Assembly (NCBI GenBank): GCA_029721435.1
Contig: CM056574.1
Coordinates: 496,001 to 560,000, forward strand
From: Gymnothorax reevesii
Taxonomy: Eukaryota; Chordata; Actinopteri; Anguilliformes; Muraenidae
Direction: 5' to 3'
Length of the DNA stretch: 64,000 nucleotides
The translations under genes were made by a program, and so were the position numbers. Below the pieces are notes generated by a model. The model was not told where the DNA came from and did no database searches. It saw only the letters and a program-made list of their open reading frames with translations. This document shows, piece after piece, positions 11,927 through 22,599 of the stretch (positions are counted from its first letter, which is position 1; every line of letters begins with the position of its first letter).

Positions 11927-13348
11927 TCAGGATTTTTTCATGTTAATATGACTGATGGCTGCTGGGACAAAGCTATTTTTGTACCGCTTAGTTTTGCAGG
12001 CGGGTACTTTGAACCTCCTGCCTGACGGGAGCAGCTGAAACTCTGCGTTGAGAGGGTGGGAACCGTCATTGGAGATGGAGCCAGCTATCCTCTGCACCTG
12101 GTTCGTGTACAGGGATGCTGGATAGAGCTGGGCCTCACCAATCAGCCTGCTCGCCCATTTCACTACCTGGCTGAGACAGTTTTTGTTTTTAAGTGACAGA
12201 TTCCCAAACCAAGACACAAGACAGAAGGATAAAACAGATTCGATAAAAGCACGATAAAACAAGGTCAGCATGGTTTTGTCGAGGTGGAACGCTGACAGTT
12301 TCCTCAGACAGTACAAGCGCTGGTGACCCTTTTTGCACACAGCTTCGCAATTTGCTTCAAAGTTCAGTTTGTTGTCGATAACTGTTCCAAGATACTTGTA
12401 TTTGTCGACATGTTCCACCGTCTGACCCTTTAAAATGGTCACCTCTTGATCAGGGGCCCGCTTGCGGAAGTCAATGATCATGTCTTTAGTCTTTGCAATG
12501 TTCATCTGGAGGAAAGACTTTTCACACCAGTCCAGAAAATCATTGACAACAGGGCCATGGCTTGTTTCGTTATCCTGTAATAGACTAATAATAACAGTGT
12601 CGTCTGCGTACTTTAAAATGGTTCTGTCCTCTCTGTTGCTACGACACATGTCAGTATACAGGATAAACAGGAGAGGAGAGAGCACACATCCTTGTGGGGA
12701 ACCAGTAGAGGAGGAAACCTGGTCAGAAAGAACTCCATTCACTCTCACCTTTTGTGTCCTGTTTGTTAAAAAGTCCAGGATCCAACCCACCAGATTATTG
12801 CTCAGGTTAAAATGTTCTAAGAGCCTCAGGGATAAAACATGGGGTTGGATTGTGTTAAAAGTCGATGAGAAGTCAATAAATATAAGTCTCGCATGTGTTC
12901 CTTTCCCCTCCAGATGTTTAAAAAGAAAGTTAAGTAAAGTGACTGTGGCATCCTCAACACCTCTGTTGGGCCGATAGGCTAATTGCATAGGGTCAAGGTC
13001 TTGCTCTGTACTCTTAAGGATTTCAGATTTCACCAGTTTCTCAAAGGCTTTCATAACGATTGATGTCAGTGCAATCGGTCTGAAATCATTGAGGGTTTTA
13101 GGTGAGGTGATTTTAGGGACAGGGATGACAACAGCATCTTTCCAGACCCTTGGCACATGCTGCATCTTTAAGGACTGATAAAAAATATACTGGAAAATAG
13201 AGCTTAGCTCTTTCGCACAGGATTTCAACAGGTGACCACAAATATCGTCAGGACCATGGCTCTTGTTAGTTTTAAGGGAAAGGAAAGATTTTTCAACGTC
13301 CTTTTGGGTGATAAAAAAGCTTTGACTGTCGGTGACTTTATAACTCAC
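11927..13348 (-). pseudogene. Reverse transcriptase part of CR1/Rex1-like LINE ORF2
   Basis: A 473-codon open frame with the full RT core: KNKSHGPDDICG-like template grip region, NDFRPIALTSIVMKAFEKLV, PMQLAYRPNRGVEDA, the first catalytic Asp in FIDFSSTFNTIQPH, SSSTGSPQGCVLSPLLFILY, the catalytic box ILKYADDTVI, and DKYKYLGTVIDNKL. The C-terminal thumb segment ends in LLPSGRRFKVP and NSFVPAAI. All key catalytic residues appear intact. It is called a pseudogene because a frameshift at about 13350 separates it from the linker and endonuclease. Product role: target-primed reverse transcription of the element RNA. Confidence 0.88.
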
Positions 13349-14853
13349 ATCCTGTATTTCCTGCTAAAATCAAAGGTGTCAAAGCGGGTATAAAAACAAT
13401 TAAGAGCATTAGCAAATTCACTATCTGAATTAAAACCATCTAAGACAGTAATTCCACTGGGTTTTGAGTGTTTAATGCCTGCAATGGTTTTCATGCTTGA
13501 CCAGGCAGATCCGAGATTTTGCCTAGCCATCTTGTTTTCTAACTTTTCTTTATAATTTTGTTTTGCTCTTAAAATCCCAGTTTTCACCTCTTTGATGGCT
13601 AAATGCAGCTCAGAGACAGCCCCTTGTTTAAAAGCCAGTCTCTTGGCCTGTATGCTGGCCTTGACTGATTTATTTACCCACGGCTTGTTATTGGGGAAGA
13701 TTTTGACACGCCTGCAGGGAATAATCATATCCCTGCAGAAAGCAGCATAGGAGCAGGTGACGTCTGCAAGTTCATCCATGTCATCTCCGCATGCTTCTTT
13801 AAATATGTTCCAGTCCGTACCGTCATATCACTCCTGCGAGCACAGCACTGCCTCCTCTGTCCAGTCTTTGATGACTCTTGTGAGGACTTTTTCCCTCTTT
13901 AGGACAGTTCTGTATGTGGGAAGAAGATGCACACAGTTGTGGTCCCCTGAGCCAAGGTTGGGCAGTGGGAGGGATTTATATGCCTCCTTTACTGATCCAT
14001 AGCACAGATCAATAGTTTTTTCCCGCCTGGTTGGGCAGGATACATATTGATAAAAGTTGGGAAGTGTCTTCCTCAGGGAGGCGTGATTGAAGTCTCCCAG
14101 TACAAAAATTGGTGCATCAGGTGAGAGAGATTGCATCATCTGCACAACATCAAAGATTACACCACAGGCAAATGAGGCCCTAGCTTTTGGGTGTATATAC
14201 ACCGTTATGATAAAAAGTTGCGGAAACTCACGGGGCAGGTAAAAAGGGCGCAGCGATACTGATAAAAGTTCCACATCTGGAGTACAGATGCGCTCTCTGA
14301 CAGTCACGGAGTTAAGATTACAGTATTGTTGGTTCACGTAAAGACATACCCCACCGCCCTGGGATTTCCCCGTCACCTCCGCGACCCGATCCAACCGAAC
14401 CGGCGGGCCAAATCCATTGACGAGCAGGTCGGCGTCTTGGTCCCGTTCGGTGAGCCACGTCTCCGTGAAGGCTAGGATCCCGCAGTTCCTTAAGTCTTTA
14501 AGGAAGCGGACGTTCCCCTGGAGCTCATCCATTTTATTCCGGAGAGACTGAGCATTTCCCAGGATCATTGAGGGCAGCGGGATCTGGTCGAACCCCCGTT
14601 TTCTCGTGCGTAGCCGCACGCCGCCTCTCTTTCCCCGCTTGCGTCCCCTCTTATCCCTCCTTGTTCCTCCACCGGTTCTTCTGTACGGAGAACTGAGAAT
14701 GTGGCCCGGGATCTGTGCCATGATGTCCGGCAGCCCAGCCGCCGGCACCGCAAAGTTAAGTTTCAGCAGTGCATCTCTGCTGTACTGCAGTCTCTCTCCG
14801 CTGACAGTTCGACTGTAATCCAGCGTGAAAAGAAGGAACAATAAAATCCACAC
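13345..14853 (-). pseudogene. Endonuclease and linker part of the same LINE ORF2
   Basis: The minus strand from 14853 carries a basic N-terminal segment (RDKRGRKRGKRGG), then an apurinic-type endonuclease with GNAQSLRNKMDEL, AFTETWL, GGGVCLYVN, PIFVLGDFNHASL and the closing GSGDHNCVHLLP. A single in-frame TGA at about 13828 interrupts it. The same frame continues to 13345 (KIFPNNKPWVNKSVKA linker), where the frame shifts into the RT. The final SDH motif typical of these nucleases reads GDH here. Product role: nicks the genomic target. The gene is broken, but recently. Confidence 0.85.
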
Positions 14854-14880
14854 TGTTGAGCTTTGGAGATCAGGGATACC

Positions 14881-15539
14881 CTGCCGATCTCTGTGCTGCT
14901 TCCGCAGGGGAATCCAGTACGTGTCCTGTTTTAGTCCCGTTGTTTTAGTCTCAGACCCATCGTGGTGCTGGTTCAGTCAGAGGAACCATATGCAGTCACT
15001 GTCTTTTAACATTTTCAGGCGAGCGGCTAAAAGCTCATCTAGGAATTCAAGGCGAGCTTTTTTGCTGCCCTTGCAGCTCACCTCAAGGCTGGGGCACCGG
15101 AGACCGAAAAGGTTGGAACTCCGCTGCATTTTTCTCAGAGAACTTCTTTGCTGTGATGTGCGTGTTACTCCCAGACTGACTCATTCTGAGGTTCAGGGCC
15201 CTTGCTGATGCGTAACAAGTTTAAACTTAGTTCACCTCTGACACAGAACATGCTGAGATTCTCAGAAGCATCCGGAGCCTCGTTCTCCAATACAAGCTTA
15301 AACCTCTTAATGCAGCTGCATGGGACAAATAGGAGTCTATCCTGAGAATGAAAGTGCAGATTTACCAAAAAATTGAAATTTTTTATTTAAAGGTTTTTAT
15401 TCAAAATTAAAGGAGGAATATAATTAAAACGAAATGGTCCGCATTATGAAAATGTCAGTTACAGGGCCTTACCTCAATAGATGCTTAACCTGACATGGCT
15501 AAATAGAATCCATGAATCACTACCAGAATTGGTCATCAC
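14881..15539 (+). other. Intron sequence with remnants of the 30-bp repeat
   Basis: Diverged units (gttttagtctcagacccatc) continue to about 15000. Beyond that the sequence to 15539 shows no recognisable exon or element. An AG-GT bounded stretch near 15019-15190 does not keep the phase of the flanking limch1 exons and was not called. Confidence 0.5.
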
Positions 15540-17690
15540 TAGTTGGCTACAGTCACAACCCAAACCACATTCTAATGAATTTTTTCTAGAAAACAAACTG
15601 GACTTCCTTTGTCTCACTGAAACCTAGCAACAGCCACTGGATTATCTATCACTCAACCTCACTGCACCTGATGGATACTCTTACCTCAGTAATCCGCGCA
15701 TTGAGGGCGGAGCTGGCGGAATTACTGTAACACACAGGAAATTGAAACCGGTCCCGCCTCTATCTCACCTGCTCCCACATTTAAACTCTGGCCACACACA
15801 GTTAGCGATGGCGGTTGTCAACCGTTTCCTCAAACCTCATACATCATTCCTGTCTGACGTTTTGACCCAAATTGGCTCCGTCTCCCCCTCAGTCCTCCTT
15901 CTTGGCGATTTCGATATCCACTTTCACGCCAATATAACCACCACTTCTCTGAAATACTACATTGCTATAATCTCATTCAACATGTCAGTTTCCCTGCCCA
16001 AAATCGTGGTCATATTCTGGTCCTTGTTTGCTCTGCTGGACTCAATTTGCATCATCTTTCTGGTTCCGACCTCTCTGATCACCTGGCCATCGCCATGACC
16101 ATCGACATTCCCACCCCACTGCCAAAGCAAAAACGCACCATTACCTTCCGTAAACTAAGCTCTGTTTCCCCATCTCGCTCTCATACTCCATCGGTGAACA
16201 AATATCCACTTCTGTCTTTCCCGACCCTCACAACCCCTCTGACCTCACTGACCACTACAGTCTCTCACACTCCTCCTGCCTCCATCAGCTCCCCGACCCT
16301 CACAGCCCCTCTGACCTCACTGACCACTACAGTCTCTCACACTCCTCCTGCCTCCATCAGCCCCCCGACCCTCACAGCCCCTCTGACGTCACTGACCACT
16401 ACAGTCTCTCACACTCCTCCTGCCTCCATCAGCCCCCCGACCCTCACAGCCCCTCTGACCTCACTGACCACTACAGTCTCTCACACTCCTCCTGCCTCCA
16501 TCAGCTCCCCGACCCTCACAGCCCCTCTGACCTCACTGACCACTACAGTCTCTCACACTCCTCCTGCCTCCATCAGCCCCCCGACCCTCACAGCCCCTCT
16601 GACCTCACTGACCACTACAGTCTCTCACACTCCTCCTGCCTCCATCAGCTCCCCGACCCTCACAGCCCCTCTGACCTCACTGACCACTACAGTCTCTCAC
16701 ACTCCTCCTGCCTCCATCAGCTCCCCGACCCTCACAGCCCCTCTGACCTCACTGACCACTATAGTCTCTCACACTCCTCCTGCCTCCATCAGCTCCCCAA
16801 CCATCACAGCCCCTCTGACCTCACTGACCACTACAGTCTCTCACACTCCTCCTGCCTCCATCAGCCCCCCAACCATCACAGCCCCTCTGACCTCACTGAC
16901 CACTACAGTCTCTCATACTCCTCCTGCCTCCATCAGCCCCCCGATCCTCACACCCCCTCTCACCTCATTGACCACTACAGTCTCTCACACTCCTCCTGCC
17001 TCCATCAGCCCCCCCACCCTCACAGCCCCTCTGACCTCACTGACCACTACAGTCTCTCACACTCCTCCTGCCTCCATCAGCTCCCCGACCCTCACAGCCC
17101 CTCTGACCTCACTGACCACTACAGTCTCTCACACTCCTCCTGCCTCCATCAGCCCCCCGACCCTCACAGCCCCTCTGACCTCACTGACCACTACAGTCTC
17201 TCACACTCCTCCTGCCTCCATCAGCTCCCCGACCCTCACAACCCCTCTGACCTCACTGACCACTACCGTCTCTCACACTCCTCCTGCCTCCATCAGCTCC
17301 CCGACCCTCACAGCCCCTCTGACCTCACTGACCACTACAGTCTCTCACACTCCTCCTGCCTCCATCAGCCCCCCGACCCTCACAGCCCCTCTGACCTCAC
17401 TGACCACTACAGTCTCTCACACTCCTCCTGCCTCCATCAGCCCCCCGACCCTCACAACCCCTCTGACCTCACTGACCACTACAGTCTCTCACACTCCTCC
17501 TGCCTCCATCAGCTCCCCTCAAAACCAAAACTGTCTCCTTCTCCCATTCAGCTCCCTGGTCCACTCCTGAACTCTGTTTGATGAAAACTTGTGCTCAACA
17601 ACTCGAAAGACTCTGCTATGAAACAGGACTCACAGTCTGACTCTGTAAAGAGTCTTTGAGTGTCCAGAACAGCGCTACACGAGGATAATG
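15540..17690 (+). mobile_element. L2-like LINE 5' fragment (endonuclease) with internal minisatellite
   Basis: Plus-strand L2-type endonuclease pieces are visible across frames: NKLDFLCLTET near 15590, LLLGDFDIHFHANI near 15895, and GSDLSDHLAIAMTID then KQKRTITFRKLSSVSPS at 16057-16175. Sequence past the array continues the LINE (KTKTVSFSHSAPW, then LERLCYETGLTV) to about 17640, ending before a (ATT)n run at 17692-17715. The array of 72-bp units at 16218-17519 lies exactly where L2 elements have the linker DLxDHYNSTLSS. Stops and frameshifts are frequent and no RT is present, so this is an old truncated copy. Confidence 0.75.
16218..17519. repeat. 72-bp minisatellite, about 18 units, derived from L2 linker
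   Basis: Eighteen units of 72 bp with very high identity: ctccccgaccctcacagccc, ctctgacctcactgaccact, acagtctctcacactcctcc, tgcctccatcag. In the native LINE frame each unit reads PSDLTDHYSLSHSSCLHQL. In a shifted frame it reads as a Ser/Thr/Pro-rich 24-residue repeat that makes a 507-codon open frame (16047-17570) joined to the endonuclease tail. That long frame is a by-product of a unit length divisible by 3. Confidence 0.95.
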
Positions 17691-17715
17691 CATTATTATT
17701 ATTATTATTATTATT

Positions 17716-18384
17716 CATGCACTTGGACTCCATTGCGTAACCTGACCAAATTTGGAAATCAAAACAAACGTCACTGTCTTCACCTCATCCATAGTACCCG
17801 CTGATACTGTAGCCAAGAAACACTATGCGTGTCCACAGCAAATGAATTTCTGGGAACGAGAATCGTTAATTTATGCACATATCTGCAGTAGACAAGCATT
17901 CTAGAAAGCCGTGATTCACCTCAAATTTTGTCATTAAAGTCTCGTAACCTGACGTCAAACCTTCACTTTCTTCCGTCACCATGGGCTCGGAGTTTACATT
18001 CTACACTATCGGGACATAATCCTTTTCGGAATGTCCCGTTTTCTAAAGGTGAAAATGAAACAGAGGCGATTGGTTCAAAAATAATCACATGGTGTGGGTT
18101 GCCCAATGACAGAACGGGTATTTCTCGCTTTTACTTTTCCTGTCTCCCCGAAGATTGTTCCCATCTTCGCTGCTGTTGGCGCTGCAGTTCTGTATCAAAC
18201 GGGATGTCTACCAGCGGTGGGAAACTGAACCAGTCTAGTTTCTACGAGGCTCGCGTTTGTTTTGAGCTTTGTTTTTGTGAGGTGCGCGCTTTTTTCCTCA
18301 CCTCAGTTTTTTTTAGGTGCGCTGTGGTGCGCTGTGGTGCGCACGCGCGAAAACGGGGCTTAAAAGATAGTGACAGCATATGAA
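17716..18384 (+). other. Intron sequence without recognised features
   Basis: About 670 bp of mixed sequence. It includes a short gtgcgctgtg triplication at about 18318-18342. A 151-codon plus-strand frame (17928-18383) has no family motif and no phase-compatible splice sites. Nothing is annotated here. Confidence 0.5.
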
Positions 18385-19090
18385 TGTGCGGTTTTAGTCA
18401 AGTAGACCATCTTTATGTGCAGTTTTAGACAGGAAGACCTGTCTAAACGCTGTTTCAATCAGGAGGAGCCTATTCCTGGGCTGTTTGACTCGGAGACCCT
18501 GTATCTGTGCTGCATTAGTCAAGGATACCCCATCTCTATGCTGTTCTAGTTCAGGGGGACCCATCTTTGCACAATTTTAGTCAGGAAGACCTGTGTTTGT
18601 GCTGTTATAGAAAGGAAGACTATATCGATTAAGGGTTTTAGTCCAGGAAATTCTGTGTCTGTGCCGTCTTAGTTCGGAAGACCCTTTTTGTGTCCCTATG
18701 AGCCAGGGAGGCCACTTCTGTTTTTTTTTTTTACAGTTTTAGTCGGGCGACTCTGCCTCTGTGCTTTAGATTTGGAGTCCCTGTTACTGACCCAGTGTAA
18801 TTTTAGTCTCTGTGTTGCTTTAGCCGGGGAAACCCTGAGTCTGTATTTGTGCTGTTTTTGAGAAAACCCTGTGCTTGTGCCATTTTAGTCAGGGAGAACC
18901 TGTTTTTGATTGAGTTTTGTTCTGGGAGAACCTGTGTCCGTCTCTATTTTCATTTTGTTGGGGAGACTGTCTCCGTGTTGTTTTAGTCAGGGAGGCTGTG
19001 CCACCATCTGTGCCGTTTCAGTTAAGGAGACCTGGTCTCTGTGTTTTTGTCAGGGACATCCTGTGTCTGGCTGTTCTGTCTCTCAGTTGC
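18385..19090 (+). repeat. Old degenerate ~30-bp intronic repeat, right part
   Basis: More than twenty diverged copies of the gttttagtcaggaagacct / gtgtctgtgct unit run up to about 35 bp before the exon at 19126. They match the young 30-bp array at 11325 in both sequence and length. Confidence 0.75.
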
Positions 19091-19125
19091 ATCATCTTAC
19101 TTGCATCATGTGACATCTTCTCCAG

Positions 19126-19377
19126 CCACCTAGAGCCTGTCTGTCTGTTGGAGGAGAGTGGGGTCCCCCATTACAGGCCGGGGGTGTCAAAGGTAGATGG
19201 AGAACACGGCCGGCAGAAAACGGTGACATGGGGAGGGGAGAACCAGGTGGAGCCGCACTCGTTGGAGGGGCCACCAGAACAGGAAGTGCACAGGGCAGAA
19301 GAACAGGAAACGCGCAGGATGCAAAAGTTGGAAATGGCGGGAATTTGTGTGCTTCCTGCTACAGTGCGTTACAGCAG
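19126..19377 (+). CDS. limch1: limch1-like exon: charged linker without KDD motif
   Basis: This 252-bp exon has one base completing Ser (AG|C), 83 codons, and AG carried over. It encodes HLEPVCLLEESGVPHYRPGV, SKVDGEHGRQKTVTWGGENQ, then a Glu/Arg-rich helix-like part (EQEVHRAEEQETRRMQKLEM) and AGICVLPATVRYSR. The charged RRMQKLEMAG-x-x-VLPA piece resembles a linker I associate with LIMCH1 long isoforms, but that memory is not firm. Support comes from the splice sites: acceptor cttctccag, donor AGCAG|gtcagt, and phase 2 at both ends, exactly fitting the exons before and after. It carries no KDD module. It could be skipped without changing the frame. Confidence 0.68.
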
Positions 19378-20672
19378 GTCAGTCAGGGCTCGAGGGGCAA
19401 AGTGAGTTGGCTTTAATAACCTGCAAAGCATTTGTTTCCCCACAGACCTTGTCTGTTTGAAAATTTTACTCCAGTATTATTTACTTATTTATTTTTGCTT
19501 AGGAAGTGCTCCAGGAAGCACTGCATGGATTTCAGGACATCATCTGCCTGCAGCGTTGGTTTAGCAGCATTAGTTTTAATTTAGCCTCAGCAGGGTAACA
19601 TTAGCATCACACATCAGCAGTGGGTTTGGGTTTGCAATCACTCGGCAGTAGCATCAGTGGTCACTTAGTTGCAGTGGGTCACATTGGCATCACCTCAGTA
19701 GCAGTGGGTTAGCAGTGGCTCCTTCTCAGTAGCAGTGGTGTTAGAATTACCTCAGCAGTAGTCGGTTCTATTTGTGCTTGCATCAATTTAGGAGACGTGG
19801 GATTGAGCTAGCATTAGCTGAACGGTAGTGGGGTCTTAGCACTGTCATCCATTCAGTAGGGTTAGCTTCCAGGATAGAATTAAAAACCGTTCCGGTAGAA
19901 CAGAAAATGCCATAGGATCATGCTATCATGAATGTTCTAATAACAGGCACCGTCTTGGCTGACACTGACCCGTTATTGTGTTCCATGGTGACTGCAGAGC
20001 GTAAGAACATGTCATACTACGGGCAGCCCAACATTAAAATGCAGTTGAAGTCTTACCCAATATGGCTAACAGTTTGACGCATCCGTGTAACAGTCATGTC
20101 TGTTCCACCATTTTAGGATTCTGTGGTTTGCATTCCCTCACCAGAAAGGCTTAACAGCTTGCCGAAACGTGTCTCATGATCCGATTGGAATGGCGTGACT
20201 TGCTGATAGATTTTTTTCAACAGCTGATGGATATGAGTGGTCATGTTTTTAATGGAGGAATTTCACATGACATTTGGAGTTTTGATGAAAAAAGCAGTAA
20301 TGAAGTAGACGCCCTGCATAGCTTAACTGCACTTGAAATTTATCGCCCATTAGAAACAGAATCGTTCTTTATGTACATGAGGCGCTTGTGCCGCAGTTTG
20401 ACATTGCATGACCCCCTGAATAACATGCCATGGGAAGCTGTTTTCTCTGCCTGTGCTTTTCTGATCCAGCATGGGCTAATGTGGCTGCAGTGAGTGAGAA
20501 TAGTGCTGATTGCTCTGGACTTGTGGAGGACCCGTCTGATGCCTATTTGTGCATGAAGTAGAGCAAGGACAGTGGAGAGAGCTGCGCTGACGCTGGTGAT
20601 GTGTTCTCTGATGCCTGTTGCCATGGCGATATGCGTAAAGCAACATTAAAGGAGTTTGTTTTAACATCCCAG
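19378..20672 (+). other. Intron with degenerate tandem repeat
   Basis: From about 19600 to 19870 there are diverged units built on agcagtgggttagcagtgg / cctcagcagtag, an old tandem repeat. The remainder to 20672 shows no element. A 105-codon open frame at 20176-20493 has no recognisable domain and no matching splice sites. Confidence 0.5.
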
Positions 20673-20978
20673 CCTCAAACCCGTTTCGGGGGTGGAACCA
20701 AAGCAGGAAGCCCTGCCCTCTGGCCCCAGCATTGTCCTGCAGCGAGGGAATGAGGTCCTGCAGCCACAAACCCCACCGATGTGGGACTCTGAGGAGGAGG
20801 ACGGAGAGGAGGAGGCGCGCCGGCTGCCAGATGTGCAGAAGGATGACCTGGCGACCCGCCGGGCCAGAATAAACCGCTGTGCTCCCAGAGTGCACCACTT
20901 CCTGCCCCCAGACTCTGGCGGGCGTGACCGCGAGGAGTGGGAGGGGCTTAGGCGGGCATGGCAGCGGGCACCAGTCAG
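20673..20978 (+). CDS. limch1: limch1-like exon: KDD module (KDDLATRRA)
   Basis: This 306-bp exon is phase 2 at both ends (start C completes Ser, end AG). Order along its ~101 codons: LKPVSGVEPKQEA, a Pro/Gln segment, an acidic run DSEEEDGEEEARR, the module LPDVQKDDLATRRARINR, then VHHFLPPDSG and DREEWEGLRRAWQRA. The layout P-D-x-x-K-D-D-(L/M)-x-x-R-(R/K), an (F)LP motif and D-x-x-x-W-x-x-L repeats the LIMCH1/LMO7 DUF4757 theme. Similar KDDL modules followed by a W-containing helix occur in the middle of LMO7. The acceptor is aacatcccag and the donor is GTCAG|gtcagc. Probable role: part of the disordered actin/myosin-interacting region; this is inference. Confidence 0.82.
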
Positions 20979-21905
20979 GTCAGCTGACAGCATGGTGTGG
21001 TGTCTCTGACACATGATTCCTCGCTGTGAAGCATAGCGGCTCGGAGGACATTAAAGGTCCTGATATACACTGTCCAATAATCCACAGTCATACACACACA
21101 CACAAGCTAACACACACATTTCTCTGAACCCCCCAGTGCTCAATGCTCATATACACGCACTCTCCACTTTACACTGCGATGATCAGCATTGCGACACACA
21201 CCTACTCCACTTAACACAATAATGCCATGGCTGCCTTTTGTGGTCTACAAACTGGCATTGCAAGCGCTTTGTCCGAGCGTCTCCCTGTTCTGACCTGAGG
21301 AAACCGCAATCATGCGCATATACTTCTGTACACTGCATTCGAGCGTCTCTGTATTCTAACTCCGAGACGGAGAGTTTTACCCTGGAAGCCATGAGTCCCA
21401 CGCAGCTATACTGTCACTGAGCATCTCTGTACTAAATGCGCAATCTCCGACTCCAGCATGTGTACTGTTATGGGCCATTTCTGTGTGCTAACTTGAGAAA
21501 CCACAAATCAAGCAGATTTTACTGTCACTATGCATCCCTGTGTCTTTACCTGGGAGACTCTGAATCAGCCTCATTTGTACATTTGTACGCGGGATTGGCC
21601 GGTGATTGGGCAGCGATCATGATTGAAAGGAGCTCCCCGATTGGTCACTGCTTACTCTATTTTCCCTCTTAGGCATCACCTTTTCCAACAGAGTTCTGTA
21701 AAAAATCATTTTGTGCAGCATCTTTCCAAAATATGTAGAAATTTCTATTACAACTACATTTGGAACTTCAGAAATTTTTTGATAAATCAGTAAATACACC
21801 AATTAATGCTGAGGCTGACGGGGCTTTAACCTGGTCTGCCAGCGGGTCTCCGTCACCTGCACCATACTGTCTGTGCTTCATTCTTTTCTTCTCTTTAATA
21901 TTAAC
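20979..21905 (+). repeat. Intron with degenerate ~60-bp repeat
   Basis: Between about 21160 and 21560 there are diverged units around gagcatctctgtgttctaac, gaaaccacaaatcatgc and tatactgtcac, spaced roughly 60-70 bp: an old minisatellite. The flanks (20979-21160 and 21560-21905) hold no recognised feature. Confidence 0.55.
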
Positions 21906-22345
21906 AATGTGTTTGTGTGTGTTTGTGCTCTTGTGTGGGTGTGTGTGCGTTCGTGTGTGTGCACGTGTGCGTGCGTGCGTGTGTGTGCGCGTGCGTGTGT
22001 GTTTGTGCTCTTGTGTGCGTGTGTGTGCGTTCGTTTGTGTGCACGTGTGCGTTCGTGTGTGTTTGTGCTCTTGCGTGCGTGTGTGTGCGCGTGCGTGTGT
22101 GTTTGTGCTCTTGCGTGCGTGTGTTTTTGTGCTCTTGCGTTCGTGTGTGTGCGCGTGCGTGTGTTTTTGTGCTCTTGCGTGCGTGTGTGTGCGCGTGCGT
22201 GTGTGTTTGTGCTCTTGTGTGCGTGTGTGTGCGCGTGCGTGTGCGTTTGTGCTCTTGCGTGCGTGTGCACGTGTGCGTGAATGTGCACGTGTGAGTGTGT
22301 ATGCACATGTGTGCACATGTGTGAGTGTGTTTGCACATGTTCTCT
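21906..22345. repeat. GT-rich compound minisatellite before an acceptor
   Basis: Alternating GT/GC sequence punctuated eight times by a gtttgtgctcttgcgtgcgt motif. It ends about ten bases before the acceptor of the exon at 22355, leaving only a short ttctctgtactccag tract. All six frames appear open in places (Val-Cys-Arg and Thr-His repeats). These are composition artefacts. Confidence 0.9.
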
Positions 22346-22354
22346 GTACTCCAG

Positions 22355-22570
22355 TGAGAGTGATGGTCATGGTGCCCCTGATAAGGAAGATGGAAGGGAT
22401 GGAGGGGTTCAGGACACTCTACCCAACGCAGAGAAGGACGATCTGTCCCGCAGGAGAGCCCAAAGCCGGCTCCTCCCCCACAGAGCCCCCCCACAGAGCT
22501 TTGCTCAGGCCTCCATCACCCCCGCAGACCTGGAGACGTGGCAACGCCTCAAGATGGCCACTGAGCCCAG
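22355..22570 (+). CDS. limch1: limch1-like exon: KDD module, copy A of duplicated pair
   Basis: This 216-bp exon is phase 2 at both ends. It reads [20 protein letters not shown], then [18 protein letters not shown], a Leu/Pro/His stretch, [20 protein letters not shown] and TEP. The module matches the KDD theme, and the [13 protein letters not shown] tail resembles the part of LMO7 where KKDDMLTRK is followed by SEADLKRWE. Its last 155 bp differ from the exon at 28958 at only two positions, while the first ~60 bp differ strongly. The acceptor is tgtactccag and the donor is CCCAG|gtgtgc. It could be used together with the other copy or as an alternative to it. Confidence 0.82.
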
Positions 22571-22599
22571 GTGTGCCCCAAATCTCCAACATTCCAGGA

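Larger units (their letters stand above)
11650..14880 (-). mobile_element. Nearly complete CR1/Rex1-like LINE, antisense
   Basis: This element reads on the minus strand from about 14880 to an end with tandem tcaagg/caaggt repeats near 11655. It contains an endonuclease region (14853-13828), a linker (13779-13345) and a reverse transcriptase (13348-11927) in the order expected for one ORF2. No ORF1 is recognisable. Both edges lie in the older 30-bp repeat. The damage is light: one internal TGA and one frameshift. Family assignment to CR1/Rex1-Babar rests on motif style and could be refined by a repeat-library search. Confidence 0.85.

Noticed and set aside
15019..15190. Stretch bounded by ttttcag and a possible gt donor, as an extra limch1 exon
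   Set aside because: Its open frame does not fit the phase-2 junctions of the neighbouring exons, and the peptide lacks family motifs.
16047..17570. 507-codon Ser/Thr/Pro-rich frame as a mucin-like or domesticated LINE gene
   Set aside because: The native LINE frame is a different one. The repeat is a 72-bp minisatellite, and no splice or promoter context supports expression.
17928..18383. 151-codon plus-strand frame
   Set aside because: No recognisable domain, no homologous motif, and no splice sites matching the flanking exon phases.
20176..20493. 105-codon open frame near the exon at 20673
   Set aside because: No family resemblance and no acceptor/donor pair in the required phase; ordinary intron background.
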